NCBI GenBank assembly: GCA_943704525.1
Contig: CALSCQ010002135.1
Span: 1 to 11,116 of the forward strand
Source: Pigoraptor vietnamica
Taxonomy: Eukaryota > Opisthokonta > Filasterea
DNA: 11,116 nt
Reading direction: 5' to 3'
Shown piece by piece: positions 1 through 7,528 of this stretch (positions within the stretch are counted from its first letter, which is position 1; each line of letters begins with the position of its first letter). Under the pieces are notes generated by a model. That model was not told the origin of the DNA, did no database searches, and worked only from the letters and a program-made list of their open reading frames with translations. A program made the position numbers and the translations under genes.

Positions 1-309
1 GGGGGGGGGGTGTGCGCGCGCGCCTGCGCTGTAGTATGGTCCTGTATCTACGTGTGCGTATTTGCGTTGTATCTCTGACTGTGCATGTGTGGGTGACGGG
101 CTACATGAATGTACGCGTGTGTGCGTGTGTGTCAGTGGGCGCAATCGTCTCGCGTGGTGTATCTTGTCGACTTGACCGATCGTACTGGATATCGTTCCAT
201 TGCGTCCTTTTCTCTCTTCTGTGCTTCGGCTTCCTTCCCCACCCATTCGCACACTCACATCACCCACAACCACACACGCACACACGCTACGCACCCTCTC
301 GCGCCGCAG
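1..309 (+). other. 3' part of an intron upstream of the first visible PDHB exon
   Basis: No exon could be supported here. The stretch starts with a run of ten G followed by TG and CG dinucleotides, passes through TG-rich sequence, and ends in a pyrimidine-rich and CA-rich tract closing with CAG at 307-309. That is how the other introns in this window end. The exon that follows starts in phase 0 inside a conserved protein region, so the start codon and mitochondrial presequence of the gene must lie further upstream. The reading frame happens to stay open from 109 into the exon, but the translation is rich in TH, CV and Ser and does not look like a targeting peptide. Confidence 0.75.
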
Positions 310-1589
310 GACAAGCAGATGACGGTGCGCGATGCCCTCAACAGTGCGCTGGAGGAGGAGATGCGCCGTGATGAGCGCGTGTTCATCCTCGGCGAGGAAG
401 TCGCACAGTACGACGGCGCGTACAAGATTACCCGCGGTCTCCTCGAGAAGGTGTGATGATTTATCGAAGGATGTGGTGTTGCGTGTTGTTGTGCACGTGT
501 GTGGCGCATCGTTGTAATGTTGTATTGGGAATGTAATGTGTGGCTATCGAGTGTCAGCGACGAAGTTCTATCTGTGCCTCTGCATTGTATTCCGATTCTG
601 AGAAAACCATTCGCACACACAGACACACACACACACACAGAAACACACACACCCACACACACTCTCTCTCTGTCTTCTCTCTCTCTCTCCCTCTTTCTCT
701 CACTCACATACCCACACCGCGCGCTCCCTCTTCCTTATCCTCTTCCTCTTGCCTGCAAGTGGAGTCGAGGGGATGCTGGCTCTATGACTCAAGCTGATCC
801 CGTTTGCGCACTGTTTCCCAGTTTGGACCGAAGCGCGTGATTGACACGCCCATTACCGAAATGGGCTTTGCGGGCCTTGCTGTCGGCGCCGCGATGGCGG
901 GCCTCAGGCCGATCTGCGAGTTTATGACATTCAACTTCAGCATGCAGGCGATTGACCAGGTGCGTGCGTGCGTGCGCCGCGTGGGCGTGCTTGTTTGTAA
1001 TTGTATGTGGTATTTTGAGGATTGATGCGTGCGTGCCGCGTGTGTGCGTGCTTTATTGTAATTGTATGTGCTATTGAGGGTCGATGCGTGCGTGCATGCG
1101 TGTGCGTGTGTGTGTGTGTGACTTTGCGAGGGGGAAAGTGCATGTGCCTTGTTGGGTATCGAGGGTTGATGCGTGTTTGCATGCGCACATGGATGGGCGT
1201 TTGAGAGAGTGTTTTGCGTGTTGTGTGGTCAGTCGCGTACTGGGACGAGACGCATGTAACTAACAGCGCACGTGACCTCCGCAGGTCGTCAACTCTGGTG
1301 CTAAGACATACTACATGTCCGCTGGCCAAGTGCCCGTGCCGATTGTCTTCCGCGGTCCCAACGGCGCCGGTGGGTTGCCGCGTGTTGCTGGTTTTTCCGC
1401 GCCGCCGTCAATCGCCTTTTGATTCGCGCATATCATGTGTTTGTGCTTTCGCCGTGCGGATGGGCTCACATCACACACGGGTGTGTGAAAAACGCTATCC
1501 CTGATCACGTGGGACTGTTGTCATTATGCATGTGTTGTGCTCGATTATGTGCAGCGAAACACTGTGTCATTATTAACCCGCCGCACGCC

Positions 1590-1659
<70 letters not shown>

Positions 1660-3198
1660 AGCCGCGGGTGTCGCTGCGCAGCACTCGCAATGCTTTGCCG
1701 CGTGGTACAGCCAAATGCCTGGCCTGAAGGTGCGCCAACCTGCGGTTCCTTCGCCTGCGTTTACGTCACGTGTCAAATGGGCAGTTGCATGTGCGAGAGC
1801 GACGAACACTCGCGTACAACGTGCCGCATTCACTAGCACCTCGCTCACTTGTCCGCTCGCCACCTTTGTCCGCATTCACGCACGCGCACACGCTCAGGTC
1901 GTCGCACCGTACTCCTCCGAGGATGCGCGCGGCCTCTTGAAGGCGGCAGTGCGCGACGGCAATCCCGTCGTCTGCCTGGAGCACGAGCTTATGTACGGCG
2001 TGTCGTTCAACGTGAGCGACGAGGCGCTGTCCAAGGACTTCGTGCTGCCCATCGGCAAGGCCAAGATTGAGAAGCAGGGTGCGTCTGCGGCACGTGCACG
2101 CACGCATGCACGCACATACGCGCATGCGCACGCAGATACGCACTCACGCACAGATGCACAAGCGAACGCGCTCTCTGTTAGCGGCGCTGCTCCTGGTCCA
2201 AGAGATGTGTTTCGCTCTTGTATGACGCGCCACGCCTTTCTTCCCCACCACTTCACTTGTGCTCACGCACAATCCCCTTGCACCTGAGCAGGCAAGGACG
2301 TCACAGTTGTGTCATTTTCGAAGGCCGTCGGGCTCTGCCTCGACGTCGCCAACGCGCTCGAGAAGGAGGGCATCAGCGTTGAGGTGGGGTATCTTCTTGT
2401 AATGCACGGGACTCTGCACGCTGAGTGTATGCGTGCAATTGCCGACGCAATTGCCGTCTTTGTGTGTTGTTTTGGGCTCTTGCTTCGAATTTGTGCCTCC
2501 CAATGCATCGACGTGCGTGCGCATCGTGTGCGTCGCCGACTCCCTGGTCCCCGTCTCACCCTACTGCTTATGTGACGCGTCTGCTAATATGCATGATACG
2601 ACACATCTCTCGCGCATGCATGCTCCTCCTATTCCCTCTCTATTGCGCTTGCGACAATGTTTAAGTACGATCCGATGTGTCTCTCACACGCGTGCACTGC
2701 GTGCGTGCGTGCGCAGGTCATCAACCTCCGCTCGATCCGCCCGATGGACACCGAGACGATCGTCAACTCTGTCAAGAAGACAAACCGCCTCGTTACCGTC
2801 GAGGGCGGCTTCCCCCAGTCGGGCGTTGGGTCCGAAATCTGCGCGCGCGTCATGGAGTGTGGGTCTCTTCACTCTGCACGCAGCAGTCCCAGTGCACGCA
2901 CACACACTCAGACGCACGCACGCAGACGCGAAGTCTACACGCGATCTTTTTTTCCTCACCACCAATGTGTCGGAGACTCTTGTCATGTTCTGTGACGACT
3001 GCAGTGTATTGTGTTTCTTATGTGCGTCCCCTATTGTGCTCTGCAGCCGACGCGTTCGACTACCTCGACGCGCCCGTTACGCGCGTTACTGGCGCGGACA
3101 TTCCCATGCCGTACGCCAAGAACCTCGAGACGCTTGCGCTGCCGCAGGACTACAACATCACGCGCGCGATCAAGCGGGTGCTCGGCGTCGAGAAGTGA
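310..3198 (+). CDS. PDHB: Pyruvate dehydrogenase E1 component, beta subunit (mitochondrial type), 5' end outside window
   Basis: Beta subunit of the alpha2-beta2 thiamine-diphosphate enzyme that decarboxylates pyruvate and acetylates the lipoyl group of E2 in the mitochondrial matrix. Exons: 310-450, 822-959, 1285-1369, 1662-1729, 1898-2078, 2292-2383, 2717-2858 and 3047-3198 (TGA 3196-3198). They join in frame to 332 residues, about the mature length of the human and yeast proteins. Visible blocks are [77 protein letters not shown] and [14 protein letters not shown]. The cofactor-loop Glu (residue 60 of the visible protein) and active-site His (129) match Glu59 and His128 of known E1-beta chains. 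Introns are in phase 0 or 1, with donors GTGTGA, GTGCGT, GTGGGT, GTGCGC, GTGCGT, GTGGGG and GTGGGT. The presequence exon is missing, so the first ATG at 319 is probably not the start. It is convergent with the aldehyde dehydrogenase gene. Identity is near certain, and exon borders are inferred from homology and splice signals. Confidence 0.96.
613..712. repeat. Imperfect (AC)n then (CT)n compound repeat in PDHB intron
   Basis: An imperfect AC tract (about 613-660) passes into a CT-rich pyrimidine tract (about 662-702). It lies in the 371-base intron between the first two visible exons, about 110 bases before the acceptor at 821. It is low-complexity sequence with no coding role. Confidence 0.85.
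966..1170 (+). repeat. Diverged tandem repeat of about 60 bases, three copies, in PDHB intron
   Basis: The unit starts with GCGTGCGTGC, continues through TTGTAATTGTATGTG and ends in a GAGG(A/G/T)T(T/C)GAT-like block. Copies are at about 966-1026, 1027-1085 and 1086-1170. The first two are close, both carrying the TTGTAATTGTATGTG core. The third is more diverged and has a TG-repeat insertion. The array fills much of the 325-base intron after the second visible exon. Confidence 0.7.
1593..1657 (+). repeat. (TC)n microsatellite acting as polypyrimidine tract
   Basis: A pure TC run of about 65 bases ends four bases before the 3' splice site (CAG at 1659-1661) of the PDHB exon 1662-1729. On the transcript strand it is effectively the whole polypyrimidine tract of this intron. 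Confidence 0.95.
2085..2160. repeat. CA/CG-rich low-complexity tract in PDHB intron
   Basis: A run of ACGC, GCAC and CATGC steps with a strict purine-pyrimidine alternation directly follows the splice donor at 2079. Such alternating sequence can adopt a left-handed helix. It is intronic, lying between exons ending at 2078 and starting at 2292. Confidence 0.7.
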
Positions 3199-3506
3199 GC
3201 GCGCGCACGCAGTGCTCTAATACAGTGGTCGCCTATGCTGGAAGGTTCGGGTTCGGCTGTGTGCGGCGTGTCACCCTCAGTGCGGGCTCAGTCGCGTTCA
3301 GCCGCAAAACCTCAACAATCCACAAGTAGAGTGTGTTTGTGTCTACGTCGCACTCACGGCGTCGAACTGTTAAACTACGAAGCACGTTGGCCATCGCACT
3401 TGCTAGACATCTGGCCCGCTAAGCTCTTTACACTCACTGCTGAAAAACGGCATCGGCAGTTCGTGTCATTTGCCATTTACTCTTTGTTCCCCACAAATAT
3501 TTCGAC
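3199..3506. other. Convergent intergenic region shared by PDHB and the aldehyde dehydrogenase gene
   Basis: These 308 bases separate two stop codons facing each other, so they should hold both 3' untranslated regions and both transcription ends. I see no AATAAA on either strand. On the minus strand, downstream of the aldehyde dehydrogenase stop, there are AGTAAA and TGTAAA hexamers that could serve as variant polyadenylation signals. No coding exon could be supported. Confidence 0.7.
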
Positions 3507-4933
3507 CTATGACCAGTCGGTGATGTGGAGTCTCCTGAAAAACTTTTGGCGAAACTCGTTGTCTTGTCGCTGAGTCGACGACGCGTCCTGCTTGCCCTCC
3601 TGTGCCGCGCCTCCGTCGCTACTCTCGTGCTTGGGGTGGTGTTGTTTCATGTGCGTGCTGCGCGTGACTTGCGGGTAGTCGATCTTTCCGTTGAGGCCGA
3701 CGACGCGCGCGCCGCTAAAGAAGCGAGCCATAACCTGCGCACGATTCAAGTCAATGTAAGCAACAGAGAAGCGGCGCGAGTATTGTGTGCGCGTTCGTTG
3801 TTAGATGCCAATATGCACCTCGAGGCACCCGTCGTCGCCCAGTCCCGCGCCGCCCCACATCGAAAACGAGGGCTCCGAATTGGTGGTCTCAAAGCCAAAC
3901 CCGACGCCATTCACCATCACCTGAGCGGCGCGTCACGTGAGCTCCCGCCGCACGCACGCACGAACACATGGTGGGACGTAATTTCCACATACGCAAAAGA
4001 GAAAGGCAGACAAAGATGTGCGACAACGCGCACGGCCTGAGCTTGAAAAGGCACACGCGACAAGCGCGACAACATCTCACATGAGCGCCGCTCCTAACCC
4101 ACCAGCCCTGATCGTATGGAGCGACCCACGCGGAACGCGCGCTCCTTGTCCGTACACATGACGTTCGCCATGAGAATCGCAGGCGCCATGTTCGCGAGCG
4201 CGACCGCCTCCCTCTCCGTCGTAAACGAGTGCAGTGTGGCCACCGGCCCGAATATCTCGCCGGCAGCGATGGACTCCTGCATGGGCAGACCCTCCACGAG
4301 CGTGGGAGGGACGTAGTTGCGCGCGCAATTGGCGTCGTCCAGCGGCACCTTCGTCGTGCAGAGCGCCTTGCCCCCGCGCCGTTCCAGCTCTGCGATTTTG
4401 GACTGCGTGCGCATATGCACGGGGCGCGAAGGGGTCCGTTAGAGATGTCGGAACAGGAAAAAAAATAAACGGTTCGTCCATCGACTACACCAGAGCGTTA
4501 GAGAGAAACGATGCGCACACCGTACGCACAATCCGTCATCCAGCATGCAAATCTGGTTACAACACCACGCACACAACCACTAGTGACCCCACTCCGTCCC
4601 CTTCCACGCTCACTGCACTCCCGCATCCCGCACGCACCCTGATCAGATCGGCATGTCCTGCAAACGCAAGCGGGCCCATTTCCGCCTCGGGGTCCATCGA
4701 GGGGCCCATTTTCACCGCGGCAAGCTTCTCCATGAGCGTCGCCACAAAGCGCGCCTTTATCTTCTCGTGCACAATAAGACGCCCGAGGCCTGTCCGGACA
4801 AGGGAGAGACGAATGAGGCGAACACACAAACACACACGCACGCACGCATACGCGCGCACACACACACCACACGCACACACACGCATACACAGACACACAC
4901 AGACACACACAGGAACACACAGGAACACACACA

Positions 4934-5013
<80 letters not shown>

Positions 5014-5310
5014 AGTCACCCACCGGCACACCATTGCCCGTTGAGTAGTGTGAGCGCCTGAAGAGCGCACGTGGCCGCCTGGTCAATGTGGACGTCGTCG
5101 AACACAATCATGGGATTCGAACCGCCGAGTTCCAGAGAGACAGGCTTGAGGTGCTCCATGCAGGCAATAGCGACCTTGCGCCCCGTCGCGGCACTTCCGG
5201 TGAAGTTTACGCTGCCGATGCGTGGATCCGCGACAAGGCGCGCGCCCACCTCACCCGCGCCTATGGATTGCATACGAGTGAGCACAAACATGGCGCTATT
5301 GTGTACATGA

Positions 5311-5357
<47 letters not shown>

Positions 5358-5830
5358 GGGGGGGGGGGTGCGCGCGCGCGCGTTAGAAGAGAAAGCACTG
5401 CAATTGTGCTTGTGTGCTGCATACGCACCCACAACCATTTGGAAAATGCCCGGAGGAAGGCCAGACTCGTGAATCGCCTGCGCGTGCGCGAGCGCAACAC
5501 AATCACGTTCAGCGACAGCGCTTTACATGCAAAACGACGGTTGAGCGCGAGAAGTGTGTGTGCATTTGGGTGGGTGTGTTGGGAAGGGACAAGTGCGAAC
5601 GGACCTTTGCAAAGTACACGCATGAGAGAGGCGCCCATTCGGAGGGCTTGAGTATCACGGGAGCGCCCGCCGCCAGCGCAGCCGCCACCTGCAAAACACC
5701 GAAATTAGAGACGCACGTTAACACAGGAATGATTGCACACGCGTGAACTACCCACACCCCACATAACACGCGCGCGTACACGCATGCACACTCGTAGTGT
5801 ACACACTCGTACGTGCACACCTACCTCCCA

Positions 5831-5892
<62 letters not shown>

Positions 5893-6088
5893 TGGGAGCG
5901 ATCGTGCCAACCGGCACATTCCATGGCGCAATCACGACCGTTGGACCCCACGGGATGCGCTCAATCTCAATGCGGCCGTGCACGCCCCGCACCGAGGTGA
6001 GGAGGCCAATGTCCTTCAGCTGCATGGGCAGAGGGAGATGTGCGGTCAGCTAAAATCATAGTCGTGTGCCCATCGACTCAACGAAGGG

Positions 6089-6133
<45 letters not shown>

Positions 6134-7120
6134 GTGACATGGTGAGGGTGCCGTCTGAACAACAACGAAAGAAGCGACTGTCGGCCCGTGTGCAGAAAAA
6201 CACTCATCCCAGAAAAGAAACCAGTGGTGCTGGTCTCATTTCACGCCGCTGTCCAACTCACACCTCCGCAACACAAAACTTCACGACCGCTCACTCACGC
6301 ACAGCAGCCATCGCAGACGTAACGCCTGCCGTTACACACCCCGTTGGCGAGTTCCTGAAAGATGCCCTTGATCGACCCAGAGATGGCGCGCGTGAGGTTG
6401 ACGCTGATGCCCGTCGTGCGTGCGTCGGCGTCCGCCATCTGCTCCTCGTACTTCTCGAGGGACTTTGCGACGTTTTGCAGGATTTCGAACCGCTTCTTGA
6501 TGTCGTAGTTGAGCCACATGCCTGCGCGAGTGGCGAGGGTGAGTGGGATACGAGTAGAGTGAGCAATTCACGAGTTGGGCCGAGTGACGGGCGGGAGTGG
6601 GATACAAAGTAGAGTGAGCAATTCACGAGTTGGGCCAGCGTGCGGAAGTGTCGCAAAAAAAAAGTATTGTCGGTGCGGGTTTTCATGTGCAATGCATGTG
6701 TGTGCGTACTTCAAGCGAGTGACTGCAACGCACGCATGAGAGGATGCGCTGTGTGTTCGCCAGCGTCTCACGTGGAATGTGGGCGTGGTTCAAGTGCATA
6801 CACACGCGCGCACACACACACACGGCTGCTCGTGCTGCGGCACAAATACGCCACACAAGTTGCGCGCATGGGCCACTACAGAGCCCACGTTCACGTGTGT
6901 GCACGGCAAGAATAATGGACTAGGCACGCAAGTCAACCCACGCACCCGTCGAGTGCACGACGTCCGCAAGCGCAATGGCCTCCTCTATGCTGGCGGGACT
7001 CGACGCCTTCTGTCGCATGATGCGCACGGCGGGGTCGTTGCATTCGCACAGCCACGCGTCCAGTTCGACGGTGGGTTCCCTCAACTCGCCATTCACCAGC
7101 TCAAGCAGTGAGTGCTCCAT
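3507..7120 (-). CDS. Aldehyde dehydrogenase family protein (NAD(P)-dependent)
   Basis: Oxidises an aldehyde to a carboxylate with NAD(P)+; the substrate cannot be read from sequence. Exons on the minus strand: 7120-6946 (ATG 7120-7118), 6521-6340, 6019-5891, 5688-5605, 5477-5429, 5260-5024, 4789-4638, 4402-4103, 3920-3819 and 3734-3507 (TAG). They join in frame to 545 residues. Visible family marks are IAPWN (Asn 153), LKPSE (Lys 176), NFTGSAATG, LELGG (Glu 250), GQWCAG (nucleophile Cys 284) and EIFGPV. The Glu-to-Cys spacing of 34 equals that of human ALDH2 (Glu268, Cys302). Asn, Glu and Cys, the catalytic set, are intact. Exon 5 is only 49 bases. The core is of normal length. The final exon adds 75 residues, beginning with a plausible family C-terminus (ARFFSGARVVGLNG) followed by a polar His/Gln/Ser/Lys-rich tail of about 55 residues. 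If the donor at 3818 is not used, the protein ends at a TAA at 3803-3801 after VHIGI. No targeting signal was recognised. It is divergent from the PLAC8 gene. Confidence 0.92.
4441..4506 (+). repeat. Dispersed intronic element, copy A (most diverged)
   Basis: It shares AGATGTCGG, an A-rich middle and CCATCGACT, then a trailing GTTAGAGAGA, with the copies at about 6035 and 8034. It sits in the aldehyde dehydrogenase intron 4637-4403, about 40 bases upstream of that intron's acceptor on the minus strand. The element has no recognised family. Confidence 0.6.
4819..5010. repeat. Long (CA)n microsatellite in aldehyde dehydrogenase intron
   Basis: An imperfect CA tract with GA and GGA interruptions (about 4819-4936) leads into a pure AC run of about 74 bases (4937-5010). 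It lies in the intron 5023-4790, so on the transcript it is a GT repeat beginning 13 bases after the donor at 5023. Spurious cysteine-valine reading frames arise from it on the minus strand. Confidence 0.97.
5315..5382. repeat. Compound (GT)13-G28-(CG)n tract in aldehyde dehydrogenase intron
   Basis: GT repeats (5315-5340) are followed by 28 uninterrupted G (5341-5368), then TG and six CG pairs (to 5382). It lies in the 168-base intron 5428-5261 and makes up about 40 percent of it. The transcript carries the C-rich strand. The G-rich DNA strand can form quadruplexes, and the flanking alternating tracts can form Z-DNA. The window start (G10, TGTG, CG repeats, 1-22) has the same layout. Confidence 0.97.
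5832..5890. repeat. (CA)29 microsatellite forming a splice donor
   Basis: A pure CA run directly abuts the aldehyde dehydrogenase exon 6019-5891. Read on the minus strand, the exon ends AAG and the intron starts GTGTGTGT, so the 5' splice site is the first two repeat units. Confidence 0.95.
6035..6091 (+). repeat. Dispersed intronic element, copy B
   Basis: It carries GAGATGT, a CGGTCAGC-like block, AAATCATAG, CGTGTG and CCCATCGACTC in the same order as copy C at 8034, with only scattered differences, and is followed by a GA run. It lies in the aldehyde dehydrogenase intron 6339-6020 just upstream of the acceptor. Read on the minus strand, it contributes TTTTAGCTGAC, a plausible branch site. 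Confidence 0.75.
6092..6131. repeat. (GA)20 microsatellite in aldehyde dehydrogenase intron
   Basis: A pure GA run of 40 bases (a TC run on the gene's own strand), about 70 bases upstream of the acceptor at 6020. It directly follows dispersed element copy B. Confidence 0.95.
6541..6636 (+). repeat. Tandem pair of a 41-42 base repeat in aldehyde dehydrogenase intron
   Basis: Copies at 6541-6581 and 6595-6636 share GAGTGGGATAC and GTAGAGTGAGCAATTCACG and TTGGGCC, and differ only in a GA/AAA block. A 13-base spacer separates them. Each contains the inverted pair GTGA...TCAC around GCAAT. They lie just upstream, on the minus strand, of the acceptor of exon 6521-6340. Confidence 0.9.
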
Positions 7121-7528
7121 GTTGCCGTCACACAACCGCGCCCGCTGTGGGCCACCACCACCCGTGCACACGCAATGCAGACACACACACGTGCACGTGC
7201 ACGCTCTACACAGGGGCACACAGACACGCGCGCAGGGGGTCCCGCAGGTGTCGGGCGTGAAAAAGAAAAAAGAAAATCTTGTGAATTCCGTTTGTTTCAA
7301 ACCACCGCCGTCACACAGCTGACAGATCACGTGATGAATTTTCTTGCCGAGATTTCGCTCGCTTTGTTGTTTGCGTGTCCGCCGCTGTCCACGCGCTCGT
7401 GTACCGTACGGGCGTGTGCACGCAAGCCTGCGCGAGTCCCTTTATTTCCGGCACATGTTCCCTGCATCCCAACCCTCGTCCACTCCGGGCGCTCACTTGC
7501 ATACGCTCAGTTTGGCGTTTTTTTGAAG
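7121..7528. promoter_or_regulatory. Divergent promoter region between aldehyde dehydrogenase and PLAC8 genes
   Basis: These 408 bases separate two start codons pointing away from each other, so both promoters and 5' untranslated regions should lie here. There is no clear TATA box. CACGTG hexamers, the core bound by basic helix-loop-helix and some bZIP factors, occur back to back at 7188-7199 and again in the perfect 10-base palindrome ATCACGTGAT at 7326-7335. The motif also arises by chance in this CA/CG-rich genome, so function is an inference. Both start contexts have a purine at -3. The plus-strand frame is open through this region but has no recognisable protein. Confidence 0.45.

Noticed and set aside
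966-1170. Repeat array resembling a CRISPR or satellite
   Set aside because: Only three diverged, directly adjoining copies without unique spacers, inside a eukaryotic intron.
3235-3573. 112-residue plus-strand frame after PDHB
   Set aside because: It crosses the convergent 3' flank into the opposite gene's last exon and shows no family features.
3525-4040. 171-residue plus-strand reading frame
   Set aside because: It is antisense to the last two aldehyde dehydrogenase exons, which match the family; the plus-strand product has no recognisable features.
4457-4470. A-run with AATAAA near 4464 as a polyadenylation signal or retroposon tail
   Set aside because: It lies inside a dispersed-element copy in an aldehyde dehydrogenase intron, on the opposite strand to that gene, with no plus-strand gene ending there.
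4557-5006. Minus-strand reading frame starting with a long Cys-Val repeat
   Set aside because: The repeat is translation of the intronic (AC)n microsatellite; only its 4789-4638 portion is real, as an aldehyde dehydrogenase exon.
7112-7528. Plus-strand open frame upstream of the four-helix start
   Set aside because: It overlaps the divergent promoter and the aldehyde dehydrogenase start, has low-complexity Thr/His/Arg composition, and the ATG at 7529 begins clear membrane-protein sequence.
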